Of a stretch of DNA of 64,000 bases, positions 30,621-41,815 are shown piece by piece; position 1 is the stretch's first letter; each line of letters begins with the position of its first letter. The translations under genes were made by a program, and so were the position numbers. The notes beneath the pieces were generated by a model. It had not been told where the DNA came from. It ran no database searches and saw only the letters and a list, made by a program, of their open reading frames with translations. The stretch lies in assembly GCA_023376005.1 (NCBI GenBank), contig CM042150.1, positions 76,886,912-76,950,911 on the forward strand, in the 5' to 3' direction. Source of the DNA: Doryteuthis pealeii. Taxonomy: Eukaryota; Mollusca; Cephalopoda; Myopsida; Loliginidae.

Positions 30621-31377
30621 TGATATACAACCAGCGAAAGAGATATTTACGTAAAGTGGTTCCAGATACATTTGGCCTTTGTTTAGTATTGTTTAATCTG
30701 ATTGTAGTAAAGAAAGATTTTTCTTTATTGTTCAAAATGACACTGGTGTTCATTAATTGCCAAGTTTATGGTTCTTTTGTATTCTTTAATAATATTTATA
30801 TCTATCAAAATGTAATTAATTTGTGCCAAATGACGATGCCTCTGTTTCATAACCTAAAAGTAATGGCGATTCTAGAAGCTATTTTTAACATACTCCCTAA
30901 TGAACACAAACAGTAATAAACAAAACCAATCGGCCACACGAGATTTAATTCAAATAGTATTTCTTATGTGAGAGAAGGAGGAGGCTACCTCTCTCTATAT
31001 AAGAAGCTTTCGGACATCTCTGGCCTGGGGCCAGGGATTATGCTACTGAAACTAGACACAGGATAAGAGATTGGCTCGTGTTTTAGAAACTTCATCAACA
31101 TTTGTGGATATTACATGCGAGACAGCCATAAATGGCTTCCGATTTGCAAAGAGCTAATACTTTTAACTGTAGGCTAAGATGAAATTGTAGATTTGACAAT
31201 AAGCGAATTCCTAAAAGAAAAGATTTTCTAAGCAGCAGAAGAAATGTCATTTTACAGAATAGAGTGCAGTTTAAAGAATTATAAGAAAATTTTGTGATTT
31301 TGGTATTCTTTAAAAAGGTATATGAACTTTGCTTTGTTACCTATTTTGGATGACTTTGTATGAAAATATATGATAGT
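30621..31377. other. Unassigned stretch
   Basis: A 100-codon frame at 30614-30916 is Phe/Leu-rich with no motif. Nothing recognised. Confidence 0.4.
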
Positions 31378-31393
31378 ATCTCTCTCTCTCTCT

Positions 31394-31438
<45 letters not shown>

Positions 31439-31498
31439 GCAGAAACGCAGATACGCATATGTATATATATATAATCTGTGTATGTGTGTGTGTGTGTA

Positions 31499-31591
<93 letters not shown>

Positions 31592-31610
31592 GACAGAGAC
31601 AGAGACAGAG
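31378..31610. repeat. Compound microsatellite (CT)n(TA)n...(GT)n(GA)n(GACA)n
   Basis: CT units, about 20 TA units, a short unique part, TG units, about 27 GA units with one break, then GACA and GACAGA units. CT at one end and GA at the other make the block self-complementary overall. Confidence 0.95.
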
Positions 31611-31856
31611 AACACATTAGATAGTAATATACAGTATCGCCGATTAAGAAGAATACCTAACATTCTTTAAATAAAACCTCAATTTTTTGACACACAACTT
31701 AGTCGTGATGCTTCAATTCTAGCTCTTTGGAGAGTATTGAGTATCGCTTTGTTGCCATTACTCCCAGGTCCACACTGACCCGGAGTGGTAGTGCCTGTTA
31801 GGCTCCAATCTATGTATTAGACCTTATTGAAAATCCGTATTGGATAGGAATGCCTG

Positions 31857-31913
<57 letters not shown>
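31857..31913. repeat. (TA)n microsatellite
   Basis: About 27 TA units with one phase break. Confidence 0.95.
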
Positions 31914-31917
<4 letters not shown>

Positions 31918-32164
31918 CGTATTCTTATTTCACATTAGATGTATTCTTATTTCAAACCAAAGTCGTCTTCTAATCTGAATCCATGTGGTCATTTTATCTT
32001 CAGATCAAAAGCCAACTTTCATTCAGAAACTGGTGAGAATATTCAGCAGGTTTTGCCAAAGCAACAAAAAGTCAGTTGAAGGATATCAGAATAGTTAACC
32101 CTTCTGTGTGGCTTTTCAATGGAATGGCATTGAAAGAGATTAAGTCAATTTGTAAATAAAGTGA

Positions 32165-32560
32165 CATCTGGGCTGGACATCTTGCTAGGATGGAAGACGA
32201 CAGACTCCCGAAGCAACTATTCTATGGAGAACTGCAATGCGGGAAACGTCCGAGGCACAAGCCCAAAAAACGTTTTAGGGATGTTATCAAAACATTAAAA
32301 TTCTCAATATAAACGTTCATGAGTGGGAAAGGATAGCTACGAATCGGAGGAGACTTGTTTATGGTAGCTTTAAAGGGTTTGAGGTAAGGCGGCTGGAGCA
32401 CTCCATCCAGAAGCGGTCTCTACGTAAGGTCACATGTCGAACGTCATGGACACATTTCCTACATTTAAGCCCGACCATATATGTGACGTGTGTAGCAGGG
32501 CTACGTGTTGAGGGCTGGGCTTCTCAGTCACTTACGGTCGCATAGGAGAGGAAGCCGGGA
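32165..32560 (+). pseudogene. LINE C-terminus with terminal zinc finger, frameshifted
   Basis: WAGHLARMEDDRLPKQLFYG, then ELQCGKRPRHKPKKRFRD, then a frameshift, then VHEWERIATNRR, then RLEHSIQKRSLRK. Further on HICDVCSRAT and, in another frame, AGLLSHLRSH form a C2H2-like finger. This order is the standard C-terminal end of a widespread LINE group in invertebrates. It is a different family from the LINE at 13515-14130. The copy is 5'-truncated and inactive. Confidence 0.85.
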
Positions 32561-32670
32561 AGGGGTTCATATGTGTGACAGTGAGTAAAACAAAGTTGGA
32601 CGCTTGGGCTATCTGCGTGGTCACAACTGAACTACTTGTAGAAATGGCCTTATTCTGTGAAGAAGTGGCA

Positions 32671-32674
<4 letters not shown>

Positions 32675-32731
<57 letters not shown>
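32675..32731. repeat. (TA)n microsatellite
   Basis: About 28 TA units. Confidence 0.95.
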
Positions 32732-32733
<2 letters not shown>

Positions 32734-32995
32734 GAGGAAACTGTGTTAATTAAATGTAACATACAGGGGTATGTATGGAAGAGCGACTTAAATCATGACC
32801 TTGGGACAATTATGCAAGATTATAAAAAAAAGGAATTTAGTTAAACTGTATTCTTATCTTTTATAAAGCAGAAGTCTAAATAAGTGTACGCACACGTGTA
32901 CGCACTCACATCGTGTACATATTCTAAATATTATACATAAACTTGTTATTTGACATAAGCATATACAAAAGTAAACATTCGTTTATGTCCTTTCC

Positions 32996-33060
32996 TGTAT
33001 ATATATATATATATATATATGTATGCATATATATGTGTGTGTCTCTCTCTCTATCTGTGT

Positions 33061-33098
<38 letters not shown>
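32996..33098. repeat. Compound (TA)n(TG)n(CT)n(TG)n microsatellite
   Basis: Short blocks of each dinucleotide in succession, ending in about 15 GT units. Confidence 0.9.
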
Positions 33099-33099
<1 letters not shown>

Positions 33100-33218
33100 A
33101 CACGGGTCAGTAACTCATTGGGTTTCCGTTGTAACAATGATCCATGATGATAAAGATATTTCTATTTGGAAGGAGTGAATAAAAGCAATTCGCATTCCAT
33201 AGCTATATCAAATTGGAC

Positions 33219-33222
33219 ATTA

Positions 33223-33262
<40 letters not shown>
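33219..33262. repeat. (TA)n microsatellite
   Basis: About 21 TA units with one break, abutting a SINE-C fragment. Confidence 0.95.
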
Positions 33263-33265
<3 letters not shown>

Positions 33266-33269
33266 TAAA

Positions 33270-33395
33270 GGTAAGTCCCCTATGTACTAGCGCTAGACCA
33301 GGGAGATTGTTTTGACGTCTGAAGTGGAGCGCCACATCTACCAACAGATTCCTGCTTTACCGCACAGATCCAAGCCGTGCTGCTCATACGCTAAG
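33270..33395 (-). mobile_element. SINE-C fragment
   Basis: AGCGCTAGACCAGGGAGATT, GTTTTGACGTCTGAAGTGGA, CCACATCTACCAACAGATTC, TTACCGCACAGATCC and CTCATACGCTAAGT match the body of SINE-C; the tRNA-like head is missing. Confidence 0.75.
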
Positions 33396-33434
33396 TTTAA
33401 AATATTTATAACAGGTCTAGACCGTTATAAGAAG

Positions 33435-33555
<121 letters not shown>

Positions 33556-34444
33556 TATCTGTAAAGCTGACTTGAGAACGGTATGCTTTACATTTAACAT
33601 AAACTCAATTCGATTATCTTTTCCTTCTCTCTTTCACACCGTCATTACATTTACGTTGCTGTAAATGTTCTTAATCTTCAATAAACAGGGCTGCTTAATC
33701 TAATAAAATTCATTTAGATTATGGACGTTTTTAAGAGCTATAAACGCCATCTTTCGAAAAATCGTAATCTGATAATCAATTATTAAACGCAATATATCTT
33801 TCGGTGATAGATTTTTTTTTATTACAACTTCCATCAATCACGCATATAATGATATAGATCTGCACGTCGATATTGTACGTTAATATGCATTTAACTGTCA
33901 GTTTATAGACATAGATGCACTTATATGGATTATGTACCTGCACAAGTATCTACATCCATATTAACAAGTCTCTTTCCCGACTAATTTGATTATGCATCTT
34001 GTGGAGTATAGCTATTCATGCTCATGTAGATGCATATATAGATATCTATTTTAAAGTAAACTTTATCTTACATATTTATAAGCAGGTTTTTTTTTCGTTT
34101 TTTTTCGATAAAAACCTCAAAAGAACATGTCAGATTATTATCAAGATTCTTTTTTCTTTCAATCTAGTGTAGATATTTTTTTGTTATTTTTATAATTTGA
34201 AACGATATATTATTTTAGGTAGTGTTGATCAATATCATATATACTGAACGTATTAATCGAATCATTATTTATTACTTATCCCTTTTGATTTATTCATATA
34301 CTCATAAAATGAATTGCTTTTACGAGCCGGCAAGACTTGCAATAAGAGATGAATTGCAAATTGAAATAACAGAGGAAGAAAAATGGATAACCTTTGAGTT
34401 TACGGGAGTTTTGCGAAGCATTATTAAATAGCATTTTCATAGAG
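33556..34444. other. Unassigned AT-rich stretch
   Basis: A 69-codon frame ending at 34431 has an acidic composition (DELQIEITEEEKWITFEF) but no recognised family and no splice context. Confidence 0.4.
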
Positions 34445-34527
34445 AAAAAAAAGAAGAAGAAGAAGAAGAAGAAGAAGAAGAAGAAGAAGAAGAAGAAGAA
34501 GAAGAAGAAGAAGAAGAAGAAGAAGAG
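34445..34527. repeat. (GAA)n microsatellite
   Basis: About 26 GAA units. The purine-rich sequence continues to about 34800 as irregular GA, GAAA, GATA and GACA units. Confidence 0.95.
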
Positions 34528-35324
34528 AAGAGAGAGGGAGGGGAGATAAAATAAAAGAGAAAAAAGAGAGAAGAGTAAAGAAGAAAAGAGAAAGATAAGA
34601 GAAAGGGAGAAAGGAACGGATAAAGAGAAAGAGAAAGAGAAAGACACATGAGAGAGAAAAGTAACATATATTGAAAAAGAGAAAGGGATATAAAAGAAGA
34701 CAAAGACGAAAGGAAATAGTAAAGGAAGAAATAGAGATAGTAAAATTGGAGAAAGTTAGAGGCAGATAGACAGACAGACAGATAGATACAGTGACAGAGA
34801 GACTGAATGTTTGTACTTTCGTACATCAATTAGTCCGCAGCCTAACAATGAAAAAAGAAAATCATTTATATTTTTTTAGCATAATTTAGTAAATATATTA
34901 TTTAATTATTTATATTAATGACCAAGAATTAACATTATACAGTGAAAAATTCTCAATATCTTACAACAAAGCTGTGTAATTATCTATGTTAAGTTAAGTG
35001 CATAAATGTGAAAGTATACATCTCACTGTATTATACTCGTTTGTGAAAATCTAACTTGAGTTGTAGAAATACAAGATGGTGTAAGGGAACATCGAATCAG
35101 CAAACTGAAGGAAAATAGGGTTTGGAAACGGCATTAAATTCCTTCTCCTTGAGCCAGATAAACTGATAAAAGGTTTCTTCACATGTATAGTGCATAGAGA
35201 ATAGAGTCGGTAAGTAATTTTAATGTTAAACATTTCAAGGAATGAAAATAAACAAAACCATTCCGAAACATAAATAATCGTAAACTTATTATTTTTTTAA
35301 ATTCTTCTTTTTTTAAAAGTCGGT

Positions 35325-35395
35325 TGCTTGTTTTTTTTTTGTAATTTTTTGTACGGTATATCAACCTTTTCGGGTCACTTAATGCCAATCGTCAT
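35325..35395 (-). mobile_element. LINE 3' terminal motif fragment
   Basis: T-rich run, then ACGGTATATCAACCTTTTCG and GGTCACTTAATGCCAA, the inverted 3' core. Confidence 0.65.
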
Positions 35396-35401
35396 TTTAT
35401 G

Positions 35402-35632
35402 GTTGCTTAGCTTAATCAGTAGAGCGTCGACAAGGAACAACAGGTCCTCACCAACTCAGCATATGAGTAGCACAGGGGTCTATGCGGTAAAGTGAGGAGC
35501 TGATGTTAGGTGTGGCACTTCACAGGCACCAAAACAATCTCCTTTGTTTAGCGCTAGTGAAAAGAGGATATACTATCTGGCTGATAACGACTTCAGGCCA
35601 CCCGACGACCTTGCGACTTTTTTTACAGTACT
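35402..35632 (+). mobile_element. SINE-C copy, full length
   Basis: A-box region TTGCTTAGCTTAATCAGTAG, then CAGGTCCTCACCAACTCAGC, ATGAGTAGCACAGGGGTCTA, GAGCTGATGTTAGGTGTGGC, CAATCTCCTTTGTTTAGCGC, GGCTGATAACGACTTCAGGC and CACCCGACGACCTTGCGACT. The B box is damaged. It abuts the LINE tail fragment in a composite insertion. Confidence 0.8.
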
Positions 35633-36274
35633 TGCTATTGCTTAAATGATCTCCCTTACACGTACTAAAGAGGCTCATCGCTACTTAACTTCGGAGAACC
35701 GGTGCTTTTAACGTGACTTGACCGTAACCTCTTTTTAAGGACATCATCAAGAGATGTCGTTCGTAGTGGGGCGGTGGCCACAAATAATTCCTGGGTTTAT
35801 ATTCCCAGAGAAAGTGCAGCTATTTTAAAAAGAGAGAATTTATGACATTCTCATTGACAATTTTCAAATTAGATGTTCATGCCATTCCTACTCTAATCTG
35901 CCGCCAAAAATGCTATCATTTATTCATAAAGACGACTTGATCAAAGAAATAAGGCTATGAACACATTGCAATCTATTTCTGCTTTCAGAAACCTTATCCC
36001 TCAAAATAAAATATTTAAAAAATTGTTAAAAATAACCTTTTTAGGTAATAAAAACGTATATTTGATGTTAGCATTTTACGGTGTTACATCTAACTTTAAG
36101 GATTTACTGAGATCCATGACACTAATTTCTTTAGTTAATTATTTTTTCATGTCGTCACTTTTGATATCGTGTTCGAAATTAATGCACTTACGTTTTAATG
36201 GAGAAATATCAAAGTGTGAATTGGGGTTATCAGGGCGAAGTAAGAATACCTTACATTTTATGTTCTCAAAAAAG

Positions 36275-36275
<1 letters not shown>

Positions 36276-36305
<30 letters not shown>
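36276..36305. repeat. Poly(A) tract
   Basis: About 30 A with one G near the start. It follows a Lys-ending open frame (35957-36358) whose upstream 100 residues match nothing known. It could mark an old retroposed sequence, but no target duplication is visible. Confidence 0.8.
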
Positions 36306-36312
<7 letters not shown>

Positions 36313-37696
36313 TATATATCTAAACGAAAAAAAGAATCAAAGGGAATCGAATTCTTGAAATCGAATTAAAAGGACGTCATTTTGGTAACTGAAAAGATCA
36401 ACGACTTTAACGAAAAAAAAAGTCAGACTGGGAAATGAAATCTACAAAGCGAGGTAATAGAACGTCATTTCTGAAGCTCTAAAGTATAAAATATAGTATA
36501 TTGTAATAAGTCAATTTGAGCATCATTAAATATGACCCCGGGGGCAACATTTCTAGTATGAGGGGACATTTTGAGTGACAATTGAAAAGTTATGAGTCAA
36601 CCCTTTTCCAATATACAAATCTGACTGTCAAAAAGAATAGGAATCAAAACTGAAAAATAGATTTAATGAAAGTGTGGATTATGATTGGCTAATAAGAACA
36701 CGTGAGCAAAGATAACACCGGGTTTTTGTTAGATTTCAAGAATTAAATTCAAAATACCGAAGAGAAAAAATGTTCAATACTTCTTATTCATTTCTTATTA
36801 ACTGCTTTTCGACTAAGTCTTCTAACATACTTATCTCTGGTCGGATTGAGTTCTCTGTGATCTATCTTCCTCATCTCGGGTGTATCGGTGTTGGTTATCT
36901 CCGCATCCATTTTTAGTAATAATTTTGCACACGGAGACATAGATTGTTTTTGGTGTAGATCTTTATTACCCAATTCCAAACCAACACGCGCGTGGAGAAT
37001 AGCATCGATGCTATTACGTGTCCAGCCGAAAGCCGTCTTCAACTAGACTTTACTAACTTCCACTCCCGTCACAGATCAATTTGGGTTCAATGCCTACCTA
37101 TCAAACCTCTTGTGATTTTCGATGGGTTCTTACAGTAAAACATTATTTTTTAAATTCTAATATTTTACACTACAATACAAAATAAATAGGCTAACCTATT
37201 CATTATGTAACACACACGCATTTTAAGGGTTAGTCTGTCCGTAAAGTGTTGGACTCTCTGGGGCATCATAGCAAAGAATGATGCTAAGTATTATTGATTT
37301 GCTTTTTATCGATTGTGGTTTCCTCGGACTGAGTGAGTTGCGATAAAAAAAAAGCAACTACTATTGATAAGATAAATGATTATAGTAGTCAAAACTATTA
37401 TTGATACTATCAGATATAATTCCTTACTGCCAGTACTATGATAATATTAAAAATTTCGAAATATTTTTTGTTTGGCAAAGTTTTTTATTTTATTTTTTGA
37501 AATAGGAACACAATCACAAAAACGATTCTGTAGGCAACATGTTTGTGACGCTCTCCGTATAATAAGATATCAGGTACCGCGATTATTAGCCTCAATTCTG
37601 ACCTGATCTCAAATTCAAACCGAGAGAATCAGTGTAACACGTTTTAGAGGATGAAATTGCTGCGATAGAATTACTATAGAAGTGTCATCTTAACAG

Positions 37697-37699
<3 letters not shown>
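36306..37699. other. Unassigned stretch
   Basis: A minus-strand 84-codon frame (37042-36788) has a balanced composition (NSIDAILHARVGLELGNKDL, then a basic end RRLSRKAVNKK) but no acceptor with a pyrimidine tract and no family I recognise. Confidence 0.4.

Positions 37700-37747
<48 letters not shown>
37700..37747. repeat. (TA)n microsatellite
   Basis: About 24 TA units. Confidence 0.95.
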
Positions 37748-37748
<1 letters not shown>

Positions 37749-37899
37749 CCTTGAACTTAAACTGAAGTCCAAGGTTGTAGCTGGCAAAAAATATTCTTGA
37801 GAGAGTTTGATATAAAGTGAAGATGTTTTAGAAAAAAGTCCGTAGGAATAGAACGTACGATATACACTAGTTAAATATATAGGTCATACACTTTATCAG

Positions 37900-37901
<2 letters not shown>

Positions 37902-37974
<73 letters not shown>
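37902..37974. repeat. Compound (CT)n(TA)n microsatellite
   Basis: About 18 CT units, a short ATATTT break and about 12 TA units. Confidence 0.95.
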
Positions 37975-37976
<2 letters not shown>

Positions 37977-38200
37977 TAAATTCACATTAACCAAAGTTAG
38001 TTATCACTATAACAAAGGGTTACACAATGGCAAATAAACAAAGGAGTATTACAAGAGGACACCAAAGCAGAAATTCAAATTAAACATTATTAACCCTTGG
38101 CCGACTTCAAGAGTAAAACGGAGATCTAAGGAACTTTTGCTTATTTTGTAGATCAAATTTAATTTTCTATAATTATTTAAATCTTCATTTAGTTTAAATA

Positions 38201-38400
38201 GGGGCGCCCTTGCGTAATTGTCATCATCGTTTGAAATGGACCAGAGTTCAAATCCTGAACGAGGCGGTTTACATTACCGATTGTGCTAACACTCTCTGAA
38301 AAAAGCATTAATCTAACTATTCCCCCTCTTACTATAGGTAAAGCAGACTGGTCTCTTTAATCTTGGTATGGCAACCGGGTCAAGAGAAAGAAATGGGTGA
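38201..38400 (+). mobile_element. SINE-A copy
   Basis: Head GGGGCGCCCTTGCGTAATTG, B-box region CAGAGTTCAAATCCTGAACG, then GTGCTAACACTCTCTG, TATTCCCCCTCTTACTATAG, GCAGACTGGTCTCTTTAATC and TTGGTATGGCAACCGGGTCA. Confidence 0.8.
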
Positions 38401-38457
38401 TCCCCGCCACTGCCCAAAACACGTTACATGGATAGCATCTCGGTGACCAAACCATGT

Positions 38458-38460
<3 letters not shown>

Positions 38461-38506
<46 letters not shown>
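38461..38506. repeat. (GA)n microsatellite
   Basis: About 22 GA units. Confidence 0.95.
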
Positions 38507-38508
<2 letters not shown>

Positions 38509-39699
38509 AAAAATGAGCGCGAGAGAAGGAACTAAAACTTGAAAAAGAGAAAGAGAGACAGAGTAAAGGATGTAAAAGAAGATAAAAAATAAAAGATAGA
38601 GTAAAAGAAAAAAGAGATCTAGAGATCGACTGCATGCTATTGTGGTACCGAAAAGTGGCTACGTTTTCAAGATGGCAACAAACAAGTCTAGGTCACGTAA
38701 TATTGTTTAATTAGTGAGTATGTGAAATGTGGAAATCATTGATTTGGGAGTCTCCCCAATATGAACAAATACACATACACATAAATAGATAGATATCCTG
38801 GGAGAATACAAATCAAGAGATCACATCTTTTTCTAGTCCGTGTTAGACAACATTTTGTAGCCGGCAGCGCATTTATTTGTAAGCCTCTGGCATATTATAT
38901 TTTTTTATGAGGCATTAATCTAACCAAACTTTGTGCATAATATTCTGACTGAAAGAGAATAAAAAGCTGAATCTGAGCATTGCCAGAGCAATAATAAAAT
39001 AACAGAATATGATAGTATCAACTGGACCCGTTAATCCAATCGATAAGTATTTGAACAGTCAATGAGGCCACTAAAGCATTGGAAAGACTGTCACTGGATC
39101 TTTAGCAAGGGTCACCAGACAGTACGTGTGTGGAAATTAAAAAAGTATACTAACAATAAAAATGCCAATAGGAAAAGTAAAAGCGATACACGGAGAAAGG
39201 AAAGTGTTTTTATTCCATCTGGTTGGTTTATTGTCTTTAGAACCTCCAATTGCAGCGGAAAAGAGATATCTTAAACTGCGGCATCAACCAAGGAAAATAA
39301 GAGATTTCAGTCATAAAAACGCCGTGACACTCTTTTCGTTTAGTTGGTTTAGGAAATTATCTTCTCATGTTTTCTCTAAACTAAATAGAAAAGTCGCAGG
39401 CAAAGAATGGCATCTATCAAAATATCTTAGAATATCCGATATTCTCGTACCATTTCGAAGAAGATGGAATCACATAAAGTGAAATTGCAAGGATGGAAAC
39501 GACTATGTTTAGTGTTGTGCCTTTCGGTTTGCTTTGTAAGATACCATACGGTCAGACGTTAATTATACAAAGCGAGCACAAAAACACTCCTTGATTTCAA
39601 TCATCTATAGAACTAGTTTAAGAGCCGCCTATGGAGAGCTCTTGATTGGGCCTTTAGACCAACAATAACACTTCATGTATTGAGTAAATTCTATCGGAC
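38507..39699. other. Unassigned stretch
   Basis: Two overlapping plus-strand frames (39062-39274 and 39162-39482) have no recognised domain. Confidence 0.4.
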
Positions 39700-39742
39700 A
39701 AAAAAAAAAAAAAAAAAAAAAAAAAGAAAAAGAAAAAAAAAA
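39700..39742. repeat. Poly(A) tract
   Basis: About 25 A followed by broken A/G runs. Confidence 0.9.
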
Positions 39743-39994
39743 ACTAGTCGTAAAAATCGCCGAAAACAATCGCAGTAATTAAAACTTTGGAATTTAAAAT
39801 CTCAGGATTACGGGTCCGGATTCGACACGTAATATTTTTGATTTTCTCCCAGAGTTGGCCTGATTTCTAAATGTTATAATATGTTAGGCTACGGCCGTTA
39901 AAGTTTTAAAATGTGGCATAATGACATTCGTATTTATTATTATAAATGTAACTTTATTTGAATATACTTACACATTGGTGGTTATAGTTGCATG

Positions 39995-40060
39995 ATCTCA
40001 TAAGCATAGTAGTAAATTCAACTAATATATATTAGTTGAATTTCCTACTATGTTTATGAG

Positions 40061-40062
<2 letters not shown>
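39995..40062. repeat. 68-bp spacerless palindrome
   Basis: Two 34-base arms meet at AACTAATAT/ATATTAGTT (centre between 40028 and 40029). 32 of 34 positions pair. The palindrome abuts the following (TA)n. Confidence 0.9.

Positions 40063-40116
<54 letters not shown>
40063..40116. repeat. (TA)n microsatellite
   Basis: About 26 TA units. Confidence 0.95.
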
Positions 40117-40119
<3 letters not shown>

Positions 40120-40143
40120 CACAGGGCTGGGGATTCGATCATA

Positions 40144-40640
40144 CACTGCGTTTCAAATTATTAACGAGGTGATATTTTTTCATTTTGTACAAAAAATACT
40201 GATTGGAATTTAACGAAATTTTCACAATATAATGGAAATAGGTGTATGCACAGGCTGTATAAAAACTGTATTATTCTGCGCAACAGCAAACAAACAGTGA
40301 CCATTTGAAATATCAACACAATATAGAAGTGTCCCAGACATTAAACAAGTGTCATTATACTCGGGCAATTATGGGTCGCAAATGTGACTTGACTCCTTCT
40401 GAGAAAGATATCATAACATCTGAACTTTCCAAAGGCAAGTCTATCAGAAATATCCAATATAATTGGAAGATATCACCAAACTGTGAAAAGATTTGTTGCA
40501 GCTCCTACTAAGGTACGTAAGAGGGCCGATAAGGGTCACTCGAGTGTTGTTTCCCGACATTCTTTGTCACGAATGAAACGTGAAGCTGCAAATAATCCAG
40601 GCCTGACGAGTGGAGCACTTTTCATTCAGATTATTTGAAG
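40144..40640 (+). mobile_element. Tc1-like element, 3'-truncated
   Basis: Starts CACTGCGTTTCAAATTATTA after TA (40142-40143), a terminal sequence typical of a Tc1-related group. The transposase N-terminus follows at 40371. No matching right terminus was found, so the element is broken off near 40640. Confidence 0.65.
40371..40638 (+). pseudogene. Tc1-like transposase N-terminus, frameshifted
   Basis: MGRKCDLTPSEKDIITSELS and KGKSIRN, then a frameshift near 40457, then IGRYHQTVKRFVAAPTK, VRKRADKGHSSVVSRHSLSR and MKREAANNPGLTSGALF. This is the helix-turn-helix region and linker of a Tc1-type transposase: a homeodomain-like first HTH followed by a basic segment. The DDE catalytic domain is absent, so the fragment is inactive. 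Confidence 0.8.
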
Positions 40641-40710
40641 AATTTTAAATTCAACTAAATTTAATTTCTAAATACAATTCATCAAATATCTATTCCTGTG
40701 CATATGATAT

Positions 40711-40767
40711 CATATATATATATATATGTGTGTGTGTGTTGTGTGTGTGTGTGTGTGTGTGTGTGTT
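40711..40767. repeat. Compound (TA)n(TG)n microsatellite
   Basis: Short TA run then about 20 TG units with one interruption. Confidence 0.9.
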
Positions 40768-40993
40768 AAGGAAATACTTTGTGTGTATGACCTTTATGTA
40801 GCAATTATTATAACTGCTCTACTCTCTTGGAGCATTGCTTTTACCAGTATTTAATAACTAAACAAATCAACGATTTTTTTAAAAAAAAGGCCGTAACCAT
40901 TCGTTTAGCGTTTTTTTTTCATTTTTTATTTTTTCTTCGTGATACCAGGTTAGTATTTTTTTAACCAGATGCAAACTAAGAGAGGGTACTTAC

Positions 40994-41251
40994 CGTAACC
41001 ATGAATATATTCCACACGAAGTATCCAGGCCGTCGCGCTGCCCGACATTTAACAGACAGTGCCGACCGCCGGACAGTTGCGTCCGCTTGGTCAATCGCTA
41101 ACTCCTTCTTTTCAGTCTCCGTGTGCATGTAAAGGTGCCATTCCTGTTCATCTACAAAAGACTGCCGGTTCACCACATGATGTTCGTCGATATCTTCAAT
41201 TAATTCCACTTCATACGATGGGAGTTCTGATGCTACCGTCACAGTGAGATC
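40994..41251 (-). CDS. Internal coding exon, Cys-loop (pentameric ligand-gated) receptor-like protein
   Basis: An 86-codon open frame on the minus strand is bounded by CATTTGTTTCAG before 41251 and GTAAGT after 40994; both are consensus splice sites and both junctions are phase 0. The peptide begins DLTVTVASELPSYEVELIED, contains RQSFVDEQEWHLY and ETEKKE, and ends LSVKCRAARRPGYFVWNIFM. An alternating-charge segment followed by RRPGYFxWNIF is what I would expect at the end of the extracellular ligand-binding domain entering the first membrane helix of Cys-loop-type receptors of invertebrates, where an R-x-x-Y-F-x-x-N pattern precedes M1. The exon call is strong, the family call moderate. Codon use and GC content are higher than in the surrounding DNA. 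Adjacent exons on either side were not found in the window, so the introns are long or the flanking exons short. Confidence 0.65.
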
Positions 41252-41444
41252 CTGAAACAAATGAATAAAACATTGTTTAATATTAATGCTTGTTTGAATT
41301 ATAAACAATTGCTGTATAATGAGTCTATATATATGATTTTGAAGTATTATAAATCATTCACGTGCTTTATACTGCTCCGTATGATTTTTAAACACACAGC
41401 ATAAAATAATAAATTAGTGTCTCATCTAGGAATTAAATAGATCA
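41252..41444. other. Presumed intron sequence upstream of the exon
   Basis: Includes the polypyrimidine/branch region of the acceptor (on the minus strand). Nothing else recognised. Confidence 0.5.
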
Positions 41445-41711
41445 GATTGGACACATAGCATAGTGGATAAAGGCAATGGTTTAAGAAAGTTCTAAGTGAC
41501 AGTTATCTCTAGGCTGCAGATTTAATCCTGGTCAGGCGCAGCAGTAACATAGAATAATAATTAACGCAGCTTATCACCGTACCCCAGCTATTATTAACGG
41601 AATGAGAACAGGCTTGAATAAAGGGTTGGGTTCAAAGTTCTCTGATGGCTCCCGATTACGACAAGAAGGTTCCCGATTAAGACAAGAAGGTTCCCGATTA
41701 CAACAAGAAGT
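41445..41711 (+). mobile_element. SINE-D copy, full length
   Basis: A-box region CATAGCATAGTGGATAAAGG, B-box region GGCTGCAGATTTAATCCTGG, then GAATAATAATTAACGCAGCT, and a tail with three tandem units of about 22 bases (GGCTCCCGATTACGACAAGA and variants, 41648-41711). It lies in the presumed intron next to the host exon. Confidence 0.8.
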
Positions 41712-41754
41712 TGGAATAAATTATAAATTATATATTAAACAAGATGTTGGTTGA

Positions 41755-41815
41755 TCGGTTGATTGATTTTAACGCCATATCAACCTGTCTGGGGTTTTGT
41801 CATGCCTAACGGTTA
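41755..41815 (-). mobile_element. LINE 3' terminal motif with (GATT)n tail
   Basis: GGTTGATTGATTTTAACGCC then ATATCAACCTGTCTGGGG, the inverted 3' core with a tetranucleotide tail like those at 43655 and 56100. Confidence 0.65.

Larger units (their letters stand above)
35044..35950. repeat. Diverged duplicated segment, partner of 29160-30620
   Basis: Matches the 29.9-30.6 kb segment in several ordered blocks (for example GAAAATAAACAAAACCATTC near 35243 against GAAAATAAACAAAATCATTA near 30071, and CATTTATTCATAAAGACGAC near 35918). It is interrupted by a LINE tail and a SINE-C that the partner lacks. Confidence 0.55.

Noticed and set aside
31279..31663. Two 108-112 codon minus-strand frames
   Set aside because: Translations of the compound CT/TA/GT/GA microsatellite (runs of SLSL and YIYI).
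34294..34829. 117- and 130-codon minus-strand frames
   Set aside because: They translate the (GAA)n tract (poly-Phe and poly-Ser) and the purine tract beside it.
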